In this document: positions 54,611 to 64,000 of the stretch, piece after piece
Position numbering within the stretch: the first letter of the stretch is position 1
Layout of the letters: the number at the start of each line of letters is the position of its first letter
Assembly (NCBI RefSeq): GCF_029167235.1
Contig: NZ_JARFTR010000045.1
Location: 1-64,000, forward strand
Reading direction: 5' to 3'
From: Kamptonema sp. UHCC 0994
Lineage (GTDB): Bacteria > Cyanobacteriota > Cyanobacteriia > Cyanobacteriales > Microcoleaceae
DNA: 64,000 nt
The notes under the pieces: generated by a model
Told to the model about the DNA's origin: nothing
What the model saw: only the letters and a program-made list of their open reading frames with translations
Database searches by the model: none
Made by a program: the position numbers and the translations under genes

Positions 54611-54707
54611 TAGCAGTTAACACTGTTAACAATTACCAAAATAAACGCAGATGACTAAAAATAACTAAATTCATCTGCGTTCGTCTGGGGTTAAAAGTTC
54701 AAAATCT

Positions 54708-55727
54708 CTAGGATTCCCACTTAGCAGCAACAAGCTCAGCCAAGTCAACAACCCGCTGACTGTAGCCCCACTCATTGTCATACCAAGCGATTACCTTCAG
54801 CATATCGCCGTCTAGAACCAAAGTCAGACTAGCATCAACAATCGAAGAAGCATCATGTCCCCGATAGTCAGAAGAAACCAAAGGTAAGTCACTATATTCT
54901 AAAATCCCCTTCATCGACCCTTCCGCCGCTTCTTTGAGAACTTCATTTACCTGCTCAGCAAAAGTCTTTTTCTGTATCTGAGCCACAAAATCTACCACAG
55001 ACACATTCGGCGTAGGTACGCGCATTGCTATGCCATTGAGCTTACCCTTAAGTTCAGGAATAACCAAAGCTACAGCTTGAGCAGCACCCGTAGAAGTCGG
55101 CACAATATTCATTGCCGCCGCTCTTGCCCGCCGCAAATCTCGGTGGCTGGCATCCAACAAACGTTGATCGCCAGTATAGCTGTGGGTAGTAGTCATTGTG
55201 CCCTTAATGATGCCGAAGTTATCGTTCAACACCTTAGCCACAGGAGCCAGACAGTTAGTTGTACAGCTAGCATTGCTGATCACTGTATAACTATTGTGAG
55301 TATAGGCATGGTCGTTAACGCCCATAACGAAAGTCCCAACTTCAGGGCCTTTACCAGGAGCCGTAATTAACACCTTCTTAGCACCCGCAGTCATGTGTTT
55401 CGACGCGCCAGCTTGGTCTACAAAAACCCCCGTTGCTTCGATAATTAAATCAATGCCCCAATCAGCCCAAGGCAAGTTTAGTGGATTGCGATCGCTCACG
55501 CATTTCACTGTCTTGCCATTGACGGTTATAGAATTTTCATCGGTAGTGATGTCTACACCCTTCAACGTCCCCAGCATCGTGTCATACCTCAGCAGGTGAG
55601 CGTTGGTTTTTGGATCTGAGGTGTCATTGATAGCAACTACATCCAATTGGCTGTTTTCGCGCCCCAGCCAGCAGCGCATAAAATTACGTCCGATGCGTCC
55701 AAAACCATTGATCGCGACTCTAATCAC
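54708..55727 (-). CDS. gap2: Glyceraldehyde-3-phosphate dehydrogenase, Gap2 type
   Basis: The 339-residue enzyme matches cyanobacterial Gap2 throughout: [34 protein letters not shown], the catalytic SNASCTTNC and [16 protein letters not shown]. Gap2 uses NADPH or NADH in the Calvin cycle and gluconeogenesis, in contrast to glycolytic Gap1. It is transcribed away from the PP2C gene's end and upstream of nadD on the same strand. Confidence 0.96.
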   Translation of the reverse strand: MIRVAINGFGRIGRNFMRCWLGRENSQLDVVAINDTSDPKTNAHLLRYDTMLGTLKGVDITTDENSITVNGKTVKCVSDRNPLNLPWADWGIDLIIEATGVFVDQAGASKHMTAGAKKVLITAPGKGPEVGTFVMGVNDHAYTHNSYTVISNASCTTNCLAPVAKVLNDNFGIIKGTMTTTHSYTGDQRLLDASHRDLRRARAAAMNIVPTSTGAAQAVALVIPELKGKLNGIAMRVPTPNVSVVDFVAQIQKKTFAEQVNEVLKEAAEGSMKGILEYSDLPLVSSDYRGHDASSIVDASLTLVLDGDMLKVIAWYDNEWGYSQRVVDLAELVAAKWES

Positions 55728-55882
55728 CTTGTACCTCCTAACGACAGCAGCGCCTAGCTTAGGCTTTAAATTTTGGAAAAATTTAATAATTAACCATGAC
55801 CCAGATCATATCGCAAAGGGCGATCCCTTCTAACTTTTTGTCTGTATCAAAAATTGCTCAACAAATTAGTTAAGCCGATCCA

Positions 55883-56533
55883 TTAGGTTTGAGGCCGAGC
55901 TTGATAAAGCTTGAGGGCTGTAATGTAAGTTCTGACAGTTTCCGGGACTAAGTAGTAGAGGTCACGCTCTTCGAGGCAATATTGGCGGATCAGACTTGAT
56001 GATATTCCGTTCCAGGGCATTTCTAGCACTCCGCAGCGGATCTGCACTCCCAAAACTGCCATCTGTTCGACAACATCTCTGGGATCGAACTGAGTCCCTT
56101 GCCGATCCCCGCTTTCGCCTTCTTCCTGAAAAGGGCGTGGTGCTACTAACCAGTAACACAATTTGCCGATTTCCTGACATCGATGCCATTGAGGAAGAGT
56201 TTGGAAAGCATCTGAGCCAATAATCCAGTACCAATGAGTATCTGAGTAGGTATTTTGGAGGTATAAAAAAGTTTCAATTGCGTAGGAAGTACCAGTGGGA
56301 TCGTCCTGTTGAGGCGATAGGACAAAATCTGGGCGATCGGCGATCGCTCTCCTTACCATTTCCCGTCGCTGAACCAAATTCGCCAATACTCGCCGCGATT
56401 TGTGTGGGGGGCTGGGATCGGGAACCCAGATTACTTTGTCGAGACCAAATTGACTCACAGCCTTCTCTGCCATCGATAAATGCCCCCAGTGAACCGGATC
56501 GAAAGTCCCTCCAAAAATTGCTATTTTTCCCAT
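55883..56533 (-). CDS. nadD: Nicotinate-nucleotide adenylyltransferase
   Basis: NadD makes nicotinate adenine dinucleotide from NaMN and ATP in NAD synthesis. The 216-residue protein has the nucleotidyltransferase motif GGTFDPVHWGHL and the second motif ISSSLIRQ. The chain is otherwise of normal length, with no C-terminal Nudix or HD extension. Confidence 0.95.
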   Translation of the reverse strand: MGKIAIFGGTFDPVHWGHLSMAEKAVSQFGLDKVIWVPDPSPPHKSRRVLANLVQRREMVRRAIADRPDFVLSPQQDDPTGTSYAIETFLYLQNTYSDTHWYWIIGSDAFQTLPQWHRCQEIGKLCYWLVAPRPFQEEGESGDRQGTQFDPRDVVEQMAVLGVQIRCGVLEMPWNGISSSLIRQYCLEERDLYYLVPETVRTYITALKLYQARPQT

Positions 56534-56903
56534 AGAAGATGATACTGTTAGTAGACCAGTGTGGGGTTACACCCCTCATTTTCGTAAAAACCGAACTCCT
56601 AGCGCGGGAACGTGCGAGAATGCAGGAGTAGGCGAGTACAGGTCTATATTCCTGTAGGCCAGATTGCCAACCTATTGACCCAAATCCTGCGATCTCTGGT
56701 CTGCGATCTGCAACCTGTGACGATTCCTGATATTTACTGGCAAACAGGTCATATAGTATACAAGACAAACTATTCTAGAAGTCCGTAAAGCAAAAGGACG
56801 CGGAGTGTTTTGCAGGAAATCTCTAGCGAACTGTATCCTAGGAAAACAATTCTTGATATGATATCGCGTGTTATTGGCGTGGTGTGGTGTGTGAGGAGCG
56901 AAG
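56534..56903. other. nadD-murC divergent intergenic region
   Basis: Holds the promoters of nadD and murC. GAGGAG precedes murC. No other motif, RNA gene or coding sequence could be supported. Shadow frames here lack family signals. Confidence 0.4.
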
Positions 56904-58523
56904 ATGCCGAGTTCTGTTGATTTCACCGGCAGGCCATTTCATTTCATAGGAATTGGTGGAATTGGAATGTCAGCCCTTGCCTACATTCTAGCTAAACGTA
57001 AGTTGCCTATTTATGGCTCGGATATTAAACCAAGCCATATAACTCAGCGTTTGCAAGCAATGGGTGCTCATATTTTTTGGCGACAAGATGCCAGCAATTT
57101 TGAATTATTTCAAGGGAATGTAGGTGAAAATGACGCGGGTTTCCAGTCGTCAGATGCCTCTAAAACCCTAGAAGCTATCAGTCGAGGTGGAGAATCTGCG
57201 CTCGCAGATTCAGCCGAAAATCGCAACGGCAAAGGCGCGATCGCCTCGTCGCATCTGGACTTACCCCAGGTGATCTGTTCGACGGCAATTCACCCGGCCA
57301 ATGCCGAATATCGACGCGCCCTCGATTTAGGCTGTCCGATTTTTCACCGATCGGATGTGCTAGCAGCACTGATTCAGGACTACCAGAGTATCGCTGTAGC
57401 GGGAACTCACGGCAAAACTACCACTAGCAGCGCGATCGGCTTCATGCTACTAGAAGCGGGCATAGACCCGACGATCGTGGTGGGAGGAGAGGTCAATGCC
57501 TGGGAAGGTAATGCACGTTTGGGAAACGGGCCCTACCTAGTTGCTGAGGCAGACGAGTCCGATGGTTCTCTAGTCAAACTTGCACCCAAAATAGGGGTGG
57601 TAACGAATATAGAACTCGACCATCCCGACCACTACGATACCCTCGATCAGGTAATCGACACCTTTAAGATATTTGCCCAAAACTGTCAAATCTTAGTGGG
57701 CTGCATCGATTGCGATACAGTCAAAAACTCCCTTAAACCCAGTATCAGCTACAGCCTGGAAGCCGATCGGGGTGCTGACTATACGGTAGATAGCGTCGAG
57801 TATAGAGCAGATTGTACCATCGCTCGCGTTTGGGAGCGGGGTACTGCTCTGGGAGAAATGCAGTTAAAGCTACTTGGGCAGCACAATCTTAGCAATGCTC
57901 TAGCAGCAGTGGCAGTGGGTAGATTGTTGGGTTTAGAGTTTGCTGTAATTGCTAAGGCGATCGCAGGCTTTGAAGGGGCACGTCGCCGTTTTGAAGTTAG
58001 AGGTGAACATAACGGCATCCTATTTGTGGATGACTACGCTCACCACCCTAGCGAAATTCGCGCTACTTTAACATCAGCCCGCCTACGGATTGAAAATAGC
58101 AAATCCAAGCCCAACTCTAAAATCCCAAATTCCAAATCTAGACGGGTTGTTGCCATCTTCCAACCCCACCGTTACAGCCGCACTTTGGCATTTTTGCCAG
58201 AATTTGCCCAGTCATTTAGCGATGCCGACATCGTAATTGTCAGCGACATTTATAGTGCTGGAGAACCAAATACAGGGCAAATCAGTGGGGAAAAACTTGC
58301 AGATTTGATTGCGGAACATCACCAGCGGGTTTATTACCAACCGAGTCTCCAGTCAATCGCCAAGTTTTTGACAGAAATCTTGCGCTCAGGCGATTTGGCT
58401 CTGTTTCTCGGCGCTGGCAATCTCAATCAAATCATTCCAGAAGTGATGGCCTTTTACCAAGAGGCCCCAAGTCTGGGAGTTTCTGTTGTAGAGGGCGATC
58501 CCCGCAGTGGGCTGCCCGCATGA
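56904..58523 (+). CDS. murC: UDP-N-acetylmuramate-L-alanine ligase
   Basis: MurC adds L-Ala to UDP-MurNAc. The 539-residue chain is longer than the usual 460-490. Motifs are present: GIGGIGMSALAYIL, the P-loop GTHGKTTTSSAIG, and VDDYAHHPSEI. Two inserts explain the length: an extra stretch at about 65-115 (SRGGESALADS region) and NSKSKPNSKIPNSKS at about 396-411, the latter repeat-derived. A GAGGAG site precedes the start. murB follows 94 bases on. Confidence 0.95.
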   Translation: MPSSVDFTGRPFHFIGIGGIGMSALAYILAKRKLPIYGSDIKPSHITQRLQAMGAHIFWRQDASNFELFQGNVGENDAGFQSSDASKTLEAISRGGESALADSAENRNGKGAIASSHLDLPQVICSTAIHPANAEYRRALDLGCPIFHRSDVLAALIQDYQSIAVAGTHGKTTTSSAIGFMLLEAGIDPTIVVGGEVNAWEGNARLGNGPYLVAEADESDGSLVKLAPKIGVVTNIELDHPDHYDTLDQVIDTFKIFAQNCQILVGCIDCDTVKNSLKPSISYSLEADRGADYTVDSVEYRADCTIARVWERGTALGEMQLKLLGQHNLSNALAAVAVGRLLGLEFAVIAKAIAGFEGARRRFEVRGEHNGILFVDDYAHHPSEIRATLTSARLRIENSKSKPNSKIPNSKSRRVVAIFQPHRYSRTLAFLPEFAQSFSDADIVIVSDIYSAGEPNTGQISGEKLADLIAEHHQRVYYQPSLQSIAKFLTEILRSGDLALFLGAGNLNQIIPEVMAFYQEAPSLGVSVVEGDPRSGLPA

Positions 58524-58617
58524 GTTACCTCATGCCGCCTGCTGAGAGCGATCGCTTACAAGTTGGGTCAATCAACTGTCAACAACGTCTTTAATCCGAG
58601 GCATTTAAGCATTTGTT

Positions 58618-59577
58618 ATGATCGTGACTCTCTCCTCTGACTCCCCCACGAAGGACAACCGACGAGTGTATGCTCCGATTCCCCTGTCGGGAACTGGTTG
58701 CCAGATCAAATCTCAAGTCTCTTTGGCCCCGCTGACTTCTTTTCGAGTTGGCGGCCCTGCTGAATGGTACATTGCTCCCAGCACTCTCGAAGAGCTACAA
58801 GCAAGTTTCGATTGGGCTAGTTCGGAGGGAGTACCTGTCACCCTCCTGGGCGCTGGCTCGAATTTGCTAGTGAGCGATCGCGGCTTACCTGGTTTAGTCA
58901 TCGGTACTCGCCACCTTCGCCACGTCCATTTCAACCCGGAAACAGGTCAACTCACCGCCGGATCGGGAGAATCAATCCCCCGCCTCGCTTGGCTGGCAGC
59001 TAAGCGCGGTTGGCAAGGGTTAGAGTGGGCAGTTGGCATCCCCGGCACTGTTGGGGGCGCTGTGGTGATGAACGCTGGCGCACACAGGAATTCTACCGCT
59101 GAGATTCTGGTTAATGCCTCCATCCTCTCATCCACCGGCAAGGTGGAAATTCTCACTCCCCAAGAACTCGGCTATCGCTACCGTACTTCGGCACTCCAAG
59201 GCAGCAACCGCCTTGTCACCCAAGCCACGTTCCAGCTACAACCAGGATTTGAAAAGGCAGTGGTGATGGCGGCTACCACTGAACATCTGAATCAGCGACG
59301 GACAAGCCAGCCCTACCATTTGCCCAGTTGTGGCAGTGTCTTCCGCAACCCCGGCCCGAAAACAGCAGGCTGGTTAATTGAACAAACAGGACTCAAGGGA
59401 CACCAAATTGGCGGGGCTCAAGTCGCAGTCCGCCACGCTAATTTTATTCTCAACTGTGGTTGGGCAACAGCAAGCGACATCTTCCAACTCATCCGTTATG
59501 TTCAGGAACAAGTAGAAGAGCGATGGTCGCTATTGTTAGAGCCAGAGGTTAAGATACTGGGAGAGTTTCCTTTTTAG
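58618..59577 (+). CDS. murB: UDP-N-acetylenolpyruvoylglucosamine reductase
   Basis: MurB reduces UDP-GlcNAc-enolpyruvate to UDP-MurNAc using FAD and NADPH. The 319-residue type II enzyme shows [47 protein letters not shown] and the catalytic serine in [10 protein letters not shown]. It is downstream of murC on the same strand, the order usual in cyanobacteria. Confidence 0.96.
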   Translation: MIVTLSSDSPTKDNRRVYAPIPLSGTGCQIKSQVSLAPLTSFRVGGPAEWYIAPSTLEELQASFDWASSEGVPVTLLGAGSNLLVSDRGLPGLVIGTRHLRHVHFNPETGQLTAGSGESIPRLAWLAAKRGWQGLEWAVGIPGTVGGAVVMNAGAHRNSTAEILVNASILSSTGKVEILTPQELGYRYRTSALQGSNRLVTQATFQLQPGFEKAVVMAATTEHLNQRRTSQPYHLPSCGSVFRNPGPKTAGWLIEQTGLKGHQIGGAQVAVRHANFILNCGWATASDIFQLIRYVQEQVEERWSLLLEPEVKILGEFPF

Positions 59578-59688
59578 GGGAGATTAAGGGAGGAAGAATA
59601 AGTAGTCAATAAATTGTCTAAAACTGCCTAAAATAGGTTCTATAAAGCAGTGGCGGATTAGTAGCCAACACACAATCACAAAGCATTT

Positions 59689-60033
59689 ATGACAAAATCG
59701 CAAGGATTTGGCTTCGGCCTCGGCAAAATGAAAGAACTAACTGAAGCTTTCAAAAAAGCTCAGCAGGTTCAAGAAGGAGCTAAAAAGCTTCAAGAAGAGT
59801 TGGATGTAATGGAAATTGAGGGAATTGCCGGCGGCGGCTTAGTCAAAGTTGTTGTTAGTGGCAACCAAGAACCCCGCCGCGTCGAGATTTCCCCTGATGC
59901 CCTTGGGGAAGGAGCAGATGTGGTTTCTGAACTCGTCACAGTAGCAATGCAAGATGCTTACAATAAGTCCACGATGACTATGCGGGAGAAGATGGAAGAA
60001 CTGACAGGTGGGCTCAATCTCCCTGGACTCTAA
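59689..60033 (+). CDS. YbaB/EbfC nucleoid-associated protein
   Basis: A 114-residue DNA-binding protein of the YbaB/EbfC family, dimeric with helical arms. The family core is clear: [36 protein letters not shown], preceded by a lysine-rich helix. It may follow the murB transcript, 110 bases apart. Confidence 0.93.
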   Translation: MTKSQGFGFGLGKMKELTEAFKKAQQVQEGAKKLQEELDVMEIEGIAGGGLVKVVVSGNQEPRRVEISPDALGEGADVVSELVTVAMQDAYNKSTMTMREKMEELTGGLNLPGL

Positions 60034-60056
60034 CTCATTCCCGATGAGTCGGGGAG

Positions 60057-60097
60057 ATAGGGTGGCCCTTTCCGACTCGATTCTGGGGCCACCCTAT
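60057..60097. terminator. Hairpin after the YbaB gene
   Basis: ATAGGGTGGCCC and GGGCCACCCTAT form a perfect 12-bp stem with a 17-base loop 24 bases after the stop codon. No T-run follows, so a terminator role is probable, not certain. Confidence 0.55.
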
Positions 60098-60225
60098 GCA
60101 GGAAGAAGGGACTAGGGGCGCTTAGGCTAGGGACTAGGGAAAGAGGGGGGAGATGGGGGAGATGGGTAATTAGCAATTAGCAATTACCAATTAGCAATTA
60201 CCAATTACCAATTTCTTAATTAATC
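60098..60225. repeat. low-complexity tract before the phosphatase gene
   Basis: GGGACTAGGGG and GGGAGATGGGG units are followed by about eight AATTAGC/AATTACC heptamers that run to the next start codon. Confidence 0.8.
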
Positions 60226-60226
60226 A

Positions 60227-60715
60227 ATGTCTTACAGATTATTGTTTGTTTGTCTTGGCAATATCTGCCGATCCCCATCAGCGGAAAATATTATGAATCA
60301 CTTAATTCAGCAAGCAAATTTAGCCGATCGGATTATTTGTGATTCTGCCGGGACTGCGGGATATCATGTAGGCAATCCTCCCGATCGACGGATGGCGATC
60401 GCAGCTAGCAAGCGTGGGATCGAACTCCGAGGTAGTGCTCGTAAGTTTCAAAGGTCAGATTTTGATAATTTTGACCTAATTTTGGCAATGGATAAAGAAA
60501 ATTACCAGGATATCCTTTCCCTCGATCCTGCTGGTAAATATCGCGATAAAGTGCGGTTAATGTGCGAGTTTTGTCAGCAATACGATTTGAAAGAGGTTCC
60601 CGATCCCTATTACGGTGGCCCAGAGGGATTCGATCGAGTAATTGATTTGTTGGTGGATGCCTGCGAGGGATTATTGCAGTATATTACCAAGGAAAAATTA
60701 ACAGTTAACTGTTAA
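60227..60715 (+). CDS. Low-molecular-weight protein tyrosine phosphatase
   Basis: A 162-residue enzyme with the P-loop VCLGNICRSPSAE (nucleophile Cys, conserved Arg) near the N-terminus and the general-acid DPYYGG near residue 126. These enzymes counter BY-kinase phosphorylation in exopolysaccharide control or act on arsenate; here no kinase or ars gene adjoins. It is followed by AACTGTT repeats. Confidence 0.92.
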   Translation: MSYRLLFVCLGNICRSPSAENIMNHLIQQANLADRIICDSAGTAGYHVGNPPDRRMAIAASKRGIELRGSARKFQRSDFDNFDLILAMDKENYQDILSLDPAGKYRDKVRLMCEFCQQYDLKEVPDPYYGGPEGFDRVIDLLVDACEGLLQYITKEKLTVNC

Positions 60716-60762
60716 CTGTTTCGGACTTTAAACTGAATAGCGATCGCATTTCACGAGACTTA

Positions 60763-61449
60763 CTACTCTACCAAATGATGTTCCATAGCAAAGCGAACCA
60801 ACTCAGCACGATTAGTGCGATCGCTTTTTCTCAACAAACTGCTAACATACTTCTCAACGGTTCGATGACTCAGATGAAGGCGATCGCCAATCTGAGCATT
60901 AGAAAGCCCATCTGTCAATAGCTGCAAAACATCTTTTTCTCGCTGAGTTAGACTCAGAGACTTCTCAGTAATATCCGATTCTCCCCCTCTTCCGCTCTCC
61001 CCCGCTCCCCCTCTCCCCTGCCCCCCCGCTCCCCTGCCCCCCTGCTCTCCTGCTTGTGCAATCAAGGCGTAGCGCTCCAGCAAAGAGCGGATCACAGCTC
61101 CTAATTCTTCCAACTCAAAAGGCTTTCGCAGATAGTTATCGGCCCCCAACTGATAGCCTCGAATCCGTTCCTGGGTACTCGTGCGTTCCGTCAAAAAAAT
61201 CACAGGTAATAGGCGGAAAGCAGGCCGCAGCCGCACTCGCCGCACGAACTCATAACCATCCATTTCAGGCATAGTGACATCAGTAACGATGAGGTGGGGC
61301 TGATATTCCTCCACCAAATCCAGAGCCTCTTTCCCATTCTGCGCCGTTAGTACAGAGTAGCCGCAAATTTCCAAGTAATCGCCAATAGACAGGCGCGTTC
61401 CCAAATCGTCATCCGCAACAAGAACCGTCAGGGGCATGGGGAGAATCAT
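60763..61449 (-). CDS. NarL/LuxR-type response regulator
   Basis: The N-terminal receiver (VLVADDDLGTRLSIG with acidic pocket, LIVTDVTMPEMDGYEF with the phosphorylated Asp, FLTE and LRKPFELEEL) and C-terminal LuxR HTH (LTQREKDVLQLLTDGLSNAQIGDRLHLSHRTVEKY) are intact over 228 residues. The linker at about 133-157 is a Gly-Arg repeat derived from C-rich low-complexity DNA. No kinase adjoins. It should be a DNA-binding regulator. Confidence 0.92.
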   Translation of the reverse strand: MILPMPLTVLVADDDLGTRLSIGDYLEICGYSVLTAQNGKEALDLVEEYQPHLIVTDVTMPEMDGYEFVRRVRLRPAFRLLPVIFLTERTSTQERIRGYQLGADNYLRKPFELEELGAVIRSLLERYALIAQAGEQGGRGAGGQGRGGAGESGRGGESDITEKSLSLTQREKDVLQLLTDGLSNAQIGDRLHLSHRTVEKYVSSLLRKSDRTNRAELVRFAMEHHLVE

Positions 61450-61730
61450 AAGAAGGGGCTAGGGGCTAGGGAAGAAGGGGCTAGGGGCTAGGGGCTAGGG
61501 GCTAGGGAAGAAGGGAAGAAGGGAAGAAGGGAAGAAGGGAAGAAGGGGCTAGTGGCTAGGGGCTAGGGGTTAGGGAAGAAGGGAAGAAGGGAAGAAGGGA
61601 AGAAAGTAGAATTAAGAGTTTTAGGAAATCAGAACTTCCTAACTGCCTTGGCAGTTGATATAAAAATTAAGAATGTAAAATTAAAAACTAAAAATGCAGT
61701 AGAACACTTTTAATTTTTAATTTTATATTC
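61450..61730. repeat. CTAGGGG and GAAGGGAAGAA tract
   Basis: Eight or so CTAGGGG heptamers alternate with many GAAGGGAA units (61452-61610), then TTCCTAACTGCCTTGGCAGTTGATATA (about 61635-61662), an inverted end of the MITE-like family. The rest is AT-rich repeat. No gene is seen; it separates the response regulator from pgi. Confidence 0.85.
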
Positions 61731-63323
61731 TTAATTCTGTTGATAGCTTACAGCTATACTTCCAGGTTGGGCTAAATTTCCCTGTAACACCACGCCACGC
61801 CCATTTGCTGCTAGATGTCGCAGACTCTTATAAATCGTCTCGATTTGGTCAGGCGATCGCACTTTTTTAGCCAATGCTTCCAAAGATAGAGGTTTACCTT
61901 CCTCCTTGAGCACCGCCAAAACCCGCGACTGCAAATCCAAAACCACAGCGGCCGCCTTTTTCCCTGCTTCCACTCCTGGCTGATGGTAGGCATTAACATT
62001 AATTAGAAAACCATAAAGCCCTACAGCTCTTTCATAGAGAGCAATTAAAGCTCCTACAGTCCGGGCATTTACTTGAGATACCGTCACAGTAATCGAATCT
62101 CGGTGATTTTCATAGAGAGCTTGCCTAGTTCCTTGTAAGAAACCTGACAGATAATCACCAGAAGTAATGCCGGGGTCTACTTCTGGGGAAACCCCTTGGC
62201 GATCCTGCAAAACCTCAATAAAAGTGGCGAAGAAATTCGGTACTCCATCTCGTAACTGCTGCACGTAAGCGTGTTGGTCAGTGGAGCCTTTGTTACCGTA
62301 GACAGCAATACCTTGGTGAACAATATTGCCATCTAAATCCTTCTCCTTGCCCAAAGATTCCATCACCAATTGTTGTAAATAGCGAGAAAACAACAACAAA
62401 GAATCTTTGTAAGGCAACACTACCATATCTTTTTCCCCGCGCCCATTCCCGGCAAAATACCAAGATAAAGCTAATAGTGCAGCGGGATTGCCTTTGATAT
62501 TCGTAGTCCTAGTAGCATTATCCATCTCCTTGGCTCCTCCTAGCATTCCACGAATGTCAATGCCTTGCAGAGCAGCAGGGAGGAGCCCTACAGCCGACAA
62601 TTCCGAGGTACGTCCTCCCACCCAGTCAGCCATCGGGAAAGTTGCCAGCCAAGCTTCAGATTTAGCTAATTGGTCTAACTTACTGCCAGTACCAGTAACA
62701 GCAACCGCGTGCTTAGAGAAGTCAAGTTTCTGGGCGGCAAAAGCTTTTTGGACTTCAATCATGCCGTTGCGGGGTTCAGGGGTTCCCCCAGATTTAGAAA
62801 TAGTGATGACTAGGGTACTAGCGAGTCGATCTTTTAACTTGTTCAGAAGGCGATCGATCCCAGTGGGGTCACTGTTGTCGATAAAATGAATTGCTAGGGG
62901 CGGGAAATCTGGGGCGAGAGCTTCGGCTACGAATTCAGGGCCAAGGGCCGAACCACCAATACCAATGGAAATAATATCGGTGAATTTGGGGGCAAAAGGC
63001 GGCTTGATATCGCGGCTGTGGACTTTTTGGGCAAAAACTTCGATTTGCTCCAAAGTCTCGACAATTTCTTGTTTAAATTCGGGCGAGGGGGCTAAATCTG
63101 GGTTTCGCAGCCAATAGTGACCAACCATACGATTTTCGTCGGGGTTTGCGATCGCGCCCCCCTCCAAAGCAGCCATATCCTTAAAAGCTCGATCGAACTT
63201 AGGCTTCATGCCCTCAAAAAAAGCATTATCAAACCCCATGCGGCTAACATCGAGGTAAAATTCCAGCCCAGAATGATAGTAGAGCCAATCTTGGTAGCGT
63301 TGCCAGAGTGCTGCGGCATCCAT
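61731..63323 (-). CDS. pgi: Glucose-6-phosphate isomerase
   Basis: Pgi interconverts glucose-6-phosphate and fructose-6-phosphate. The 530-residue protein carries [48 protein letters not shown] and the catalytic region [18 protein letters not shown]. The length matches the cyanobacterial type. It is minus-strand and converges with no close partner. Confidence 0.96.
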   Translation of the reverse strand: MDAAALWQRYQDWLYYHSGLEFYLDVSRMGFDNAFFEGMKPKFDRAFKDMAALEGGAIANPDENRMVGHYWLRNPDLAPSPEFKQEIVETLEQIEVFAQKVHSRDIKPPFAPKFTDIISIGIGGSALGPEFVAEALAPDFPPLAIHFIDNSDPTGIDRLLNKLKDRLASTLVITISKSGGTPEPRNGMIEVQKAFAAQKLDFSKHAVAVTGTGSKLDQLAKSEAWLATFPMADWVGGRTSELSAVGLLPAALQGIDIRGMLGGAKEMDNATRTTNIKGNPAALLALSWYFAGNGRGEKDMVVLPYKDSLLLFSRYLQQLVMESLGKEKDLDGNIVHQGIAVYGNKGSTDQHAYVQQLRDGVPNFFATFIEVLQDRQGVSPEVDPGITSGDYLSGFLQGTRQALYENHRDSITVTVSQVNARTVGALIALYERAVGLYGFLINVNAYHQPGVEAGKKAAAVVLDLQSRVLAVLKEEGKPLSLEALAKKVRSPDQIETIYKSLRHLAANGRGVVLQGNLAQPGSIAVSYQQN

Positions 63324-63487
63324 AGAAATTCTCTTTTTTATCGTTATTACTATTCGCTAGTCTACCGAAGGCAGTTTAAAAGACTATATCAGGAATTACT
63401 GAATGCTAATCCTAATTGCTATGCTCTTAATATCAATCCCGCTGCTCAACTGACGAGTGGGAGGGGAATAAAAAGCGGAACGTGAGC

Positions 63488-64000
63488 ATGAACAAAAGGC
63501 TGACCAAAATACTAGGGCTATTTTTCTTAGCAGTCATAGTCTTTGGGTTCCTGGGGCGATCGCTTCAAAATCCTAATTTTGCCCAAAATCGTAATTTTGC
63601 CAGTATTCCCTTAATACAAATCAATTTTCCCCAACAAAGTGCTGCCGAAGTCAATACCTTCAGCAATAAATCCAGTCAAATCTATCTCAACGGCACTTGG
63701 CAATTTGCCCCAGCCATAGGCAACACTGACAAACCCCCTTCGGCAGTAAATTGGGGTACCATCTCGGTTCCCGGCAACTGGCAACAAGAAAAAAATGAGA
63801 ACGAACCTGGTTTAATCGATCGCGGCAATGGCAATGCCTGGGAAAATTTCAACGCCAACACCCTCTCTAAAGCATGGTATCAGCGCACCATAGAAATTCC
63901 CAGCGATTGGGGTGGACGTAAAATCGTACTCGACTTAGCAAGAGTTAGTACCGATGCCGTTGTCTTTGCCAATGGCATCAACTGCGGCCAAATTGCCTGG
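63488..64000 (+). CDS. GH2-like secreted glycosidase, N-terminal part (cut by window end)
   Basis: The ATG at 63488 (a GTG two codons earlier is possible) opens a frame that runs to the window end, 171 codons. An N-terminal basic-hydrophobic segment (FFLAVIVFGFLGRSL) is a signal anchor. A sugar-binding, jelly-roll-like region follows: IYLNGTWQFAP, ISVPGNWQQE, KAWYQRTIEIPSDWGGR and LDLARVSTDAVVFANG, the typical start of GH2 beta-galactosidase or glucuronidase-type proteins. The catalytic domain is outside the window, so activity is not shown. Confidence 0.75.
   Translation, partial: MNKRLTKILGLFFLAVIVFGFLGRSLQNPNFAQNRNFASIPLIQINFPQQSAAEVNTFSNKSSQIYLNGTWQFAPAIGNTDKPPSAVNWGTISVPGNWQQEKNENEPGLIDRGNGNAWENFNANTLSKAWYQRTIEIPSDWGGRKIVLDLARVSTDAVVFANGINCGQIAW

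Noticed and set aside
56278-56926. Several frames around the nadD-murC border
   Set aside because: They are antisense or out of frame to nadD, or cross the promoter region, without ribosome binding sites or motifs.

Overview
The window looks like chromosome from a filamentous, non-heterocystous cyanobacterium (Oscillatoriales; Microcoleus/Oscillatoria/Kamptonema-like). Supporting signs are the very frequent GCGATCGC (HIP1) octamer, cyanobacterial complex I subunits (ndhL, ndhM), a Gap2-type GAPDH, a C-terminally extended plant-type ferredoxin, hisZ, an MPBQ methyltransferase relative, and intergenic spaces filled with heptameric short tandem repeats and palindromic dispersed repeats. The genus is inferred, not shown.

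Layout. 0.2-4.4 kb: larC, a LEA-like lipoprotein, a compact ndhL-DUF3007-trpA cluster and an intron-less tRNA-Leu(UAA). 4.5-9.2 kb: an accessory block with a membrane-anchored P-loop ATPase, a translationally coupled vMAP/HTH-type ATPase and a divergent RecB/MGME1-like nuclease. 9.3-14.4 kb: a gene graveyard on the minus strand. Two cobalamin riboswitches still stand, but what follows them is broken: a 3'-truncated metE and a frameshifted, stop-interrupted membrane gene. Between and beyond them lie an intact desaturase, an MPBQ/MSBQ methyltransferase cut at its 5' end exactly at a palindrome, and a 5'-truncated alpha/beta hydrolase joined to a truncated paralogue. 14.5-27 kb: tRNA-Ser(GGA), ferredoxins, a nuclease-like lipoprotein, an IMPase-family enzyme, a J-like protein, hisZ, JAMM peptidase, moeB-rhodanese, an MFS carrier, a pentapeptide protein and a C-terminal processing protease.

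27-45 kb: surface and signalling genes. These are a 1456-residue beta-helix/SdrD-like/RTX protein, an ACP-like protein without the phosphopantetheine serine, a PAS-GAF protein, ilvC, a chemoreceptor, a phosphate-binding lipoprotein, apt, an oligopeptide-type permease and an RTX protein with two DUF4394 domains. 45-52 kb: mnmE, a K+ channel with a zinc ribbon, a radical SAM protein, TerD, an overlapping ABC-class ATPase plus DUF4276 (TOPRIM-like) pair resembling two-gene defence modules, and ndhM. 52-64 kb: PP2C phosphatase, gap2, nadD, murC-murB, YbaB, a low-molecular-weight phosphatase, a LuxR-type response regulator, pgi and the start of a GH2-family gene cut by the window end.

Cross-cutting observations. 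Intergenic space is dominated by several repeat families: heptamers of the AACAGTT and CTAGGGG types, GTAACGCCGCC palindromes, a MITE-like element with palindromic ends, and GTCATTGCGAGC hairpins. The same low-complexity material has entered reading frames without breaking them (larC, mnmE, murC, the response regulator). The best candidates for little-described biology are the ATPase-ATPase-nuclease block, the ATPase/DUF4276 pair and the decaying vitamin B12 regulon. No CRISPR array, rRNA operon, prophage or intact transposase was seen.
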